Below are positions 51,490-51,702 of a DNA stretch of 51,702 bases, piece after piece (within the stretch, counting starts at the first letter, position 1; each line of letters starts with the position of its first letter). Source of the stretch: JBFWVD01 sp050246915 (lineage in GTDB: Bacteria; Actinomycetota; Acidimicrobiia; Acidimicrobiales; Ilumatobacteraceae). Position numbers and translations under genes: made by a program. The notes under the pieces are model-generated. The model worked only from the letters and a program-made list of their open reading frames with translations. It made no database searches and had not been told where the DNA came from. The stretch covers positions 1 to 51,702 of the forward strand of contig JBFWVD010000036.1 of NCBI GenBank assembly GCA_050246915.1. The letters run 5' to 3'.

Positions 51490-51702
51490 TCAGGCGACCG
51501 TCAGCGTCGCTTCCATGCCCGCGGCGCGATGTCCGGGGATGTCGCAATAGAGGGTGTAGGTGCCGGGGGCGAGGGCGACCTTGCCGGTGGCCTTCTTGCC
51601 GCTGCTCACCTGCAACTTGAACCCGGAGACCTTCTCGATGAGCAGGGTGTGGACCAAGGAGCCCTTGCCCACGTATTCGAAGGACACCTCGCCGGCGGTG
51701 GC
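51490..51702 (-). CDS. Cupredoxin domain protein, 5' partial
   Basis: The end of a gene whose start lies beyond the window. The visible 70 residues form the C-terminal part of a plastocyanin-like fold with type 1 copper ligands His in SLVHTLLIE and Cys, His and Met in YCDIPGHRAAGM, almost the same motif as in the N-terminal domain of the multicopper oxidase at the other end of the window. It could be an electron carrier for a copper enzyme. It is convergent with the HAD phosphatase gene, five bases apart. Confidence 0.85.
   Translation of the reverse strand, partial: ATAGEVSFEYVGKGSLVHTLLIEKVSGFKLQVSSGKKATGKVALAPGTYTLYCDIPGHRAAGMEATLTVA

Overview
The window looks like a piece of a high-GC Actinomycetota genome, most likely class Acidimicrobiia or a relative. 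Frequent GTG starts, 4-bp ATGA/GTGA gene overlaps, NucS (the actinobacterial mismatch endonuclease), a close DevR/DosR relative and tandem FadD-type ligases fit this. It is a draft scaffold: a run of exactly 100 N sits in pilC and is flanked by an identical 127-bp sequence on both sides. That is what unmerged de Bruijn contig ends look like. No rRNA, tRNA, CRISPR array, prophage or insertion sequence was seen.

Layout. 1-10 kb: the end of an NTF2-like gene, an M23 peptidase, a multicopper oxidase with an extra cupredoxin domain, and a DevR/DevS-like hypoxia or redox two-component system with a neighbouring gene of unknown function. Candidate DevR boxes lie before the oxidase and before the unknown gene. 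Two paralogous acyl-CoA ligases follow. 9.3-18 kb: an orphan-looking NarL regulator is divergent from an operon of cupredoxin lipoprotein, ABC ATPase, FtsX-type permease and GAF histidine kinase; then come uridine kinase and a second complete membrane kinase/regulator pair. 18-26 kb: a CsoR/CstR-family repressor with its own palindromic operator, ornithine carbamoyltransferase, a PAS-GGDEF diguanylate cyclase, an M20 peptidase, a MaoC hydratase, NucS, and a PadR/HAAS-PASTA pair.

26-45 kb is a type IV pilus locus written in blocks on alternating strands: major pilin PilA, PilC (broken only by the assembly gap), PilB with two c-di-GMP-binding-type MshEN motifs, PilO, and a PilM-PilN fusion. Facing them is a minor-pilin operon in the order PilV-PilW-PilX. 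Here the PilV-like protein is a 2,605-residue pilin-adhesin fusion with four glycine-rich repeats and two DUF11-like domains, and the PilX-like protein carries a LamG lectin-like domain. The operon is followed by a membrane-anchored XRE-type DNA-binding protein. A fatty acid desaturase with a TetR-type operator lies among the pilus genes. 45-51.7 kb: a UbiB-type kinase, a CysQ-like phosphatase, a small zinc-finger protein, a small membrane protein, the translational ATPase EttA, a PuuD-like membrane protein, a HAD phosphatase, and a truncated cupredoxin at the window edge.

Two signals stand out. One is the pilus: pilin-fused and lectin-tipped subunits suggest a surface adhesion machine whose extension motor can sense c-di-GMP. 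The other is a dispersed palindromic word, CAAY-N4-RTTG, found by eye 19 times, where base composition predicts about one. It occurs mainly inside genes and against the local codon preference, so it appears to be selected as DNA. Its function is unknown.
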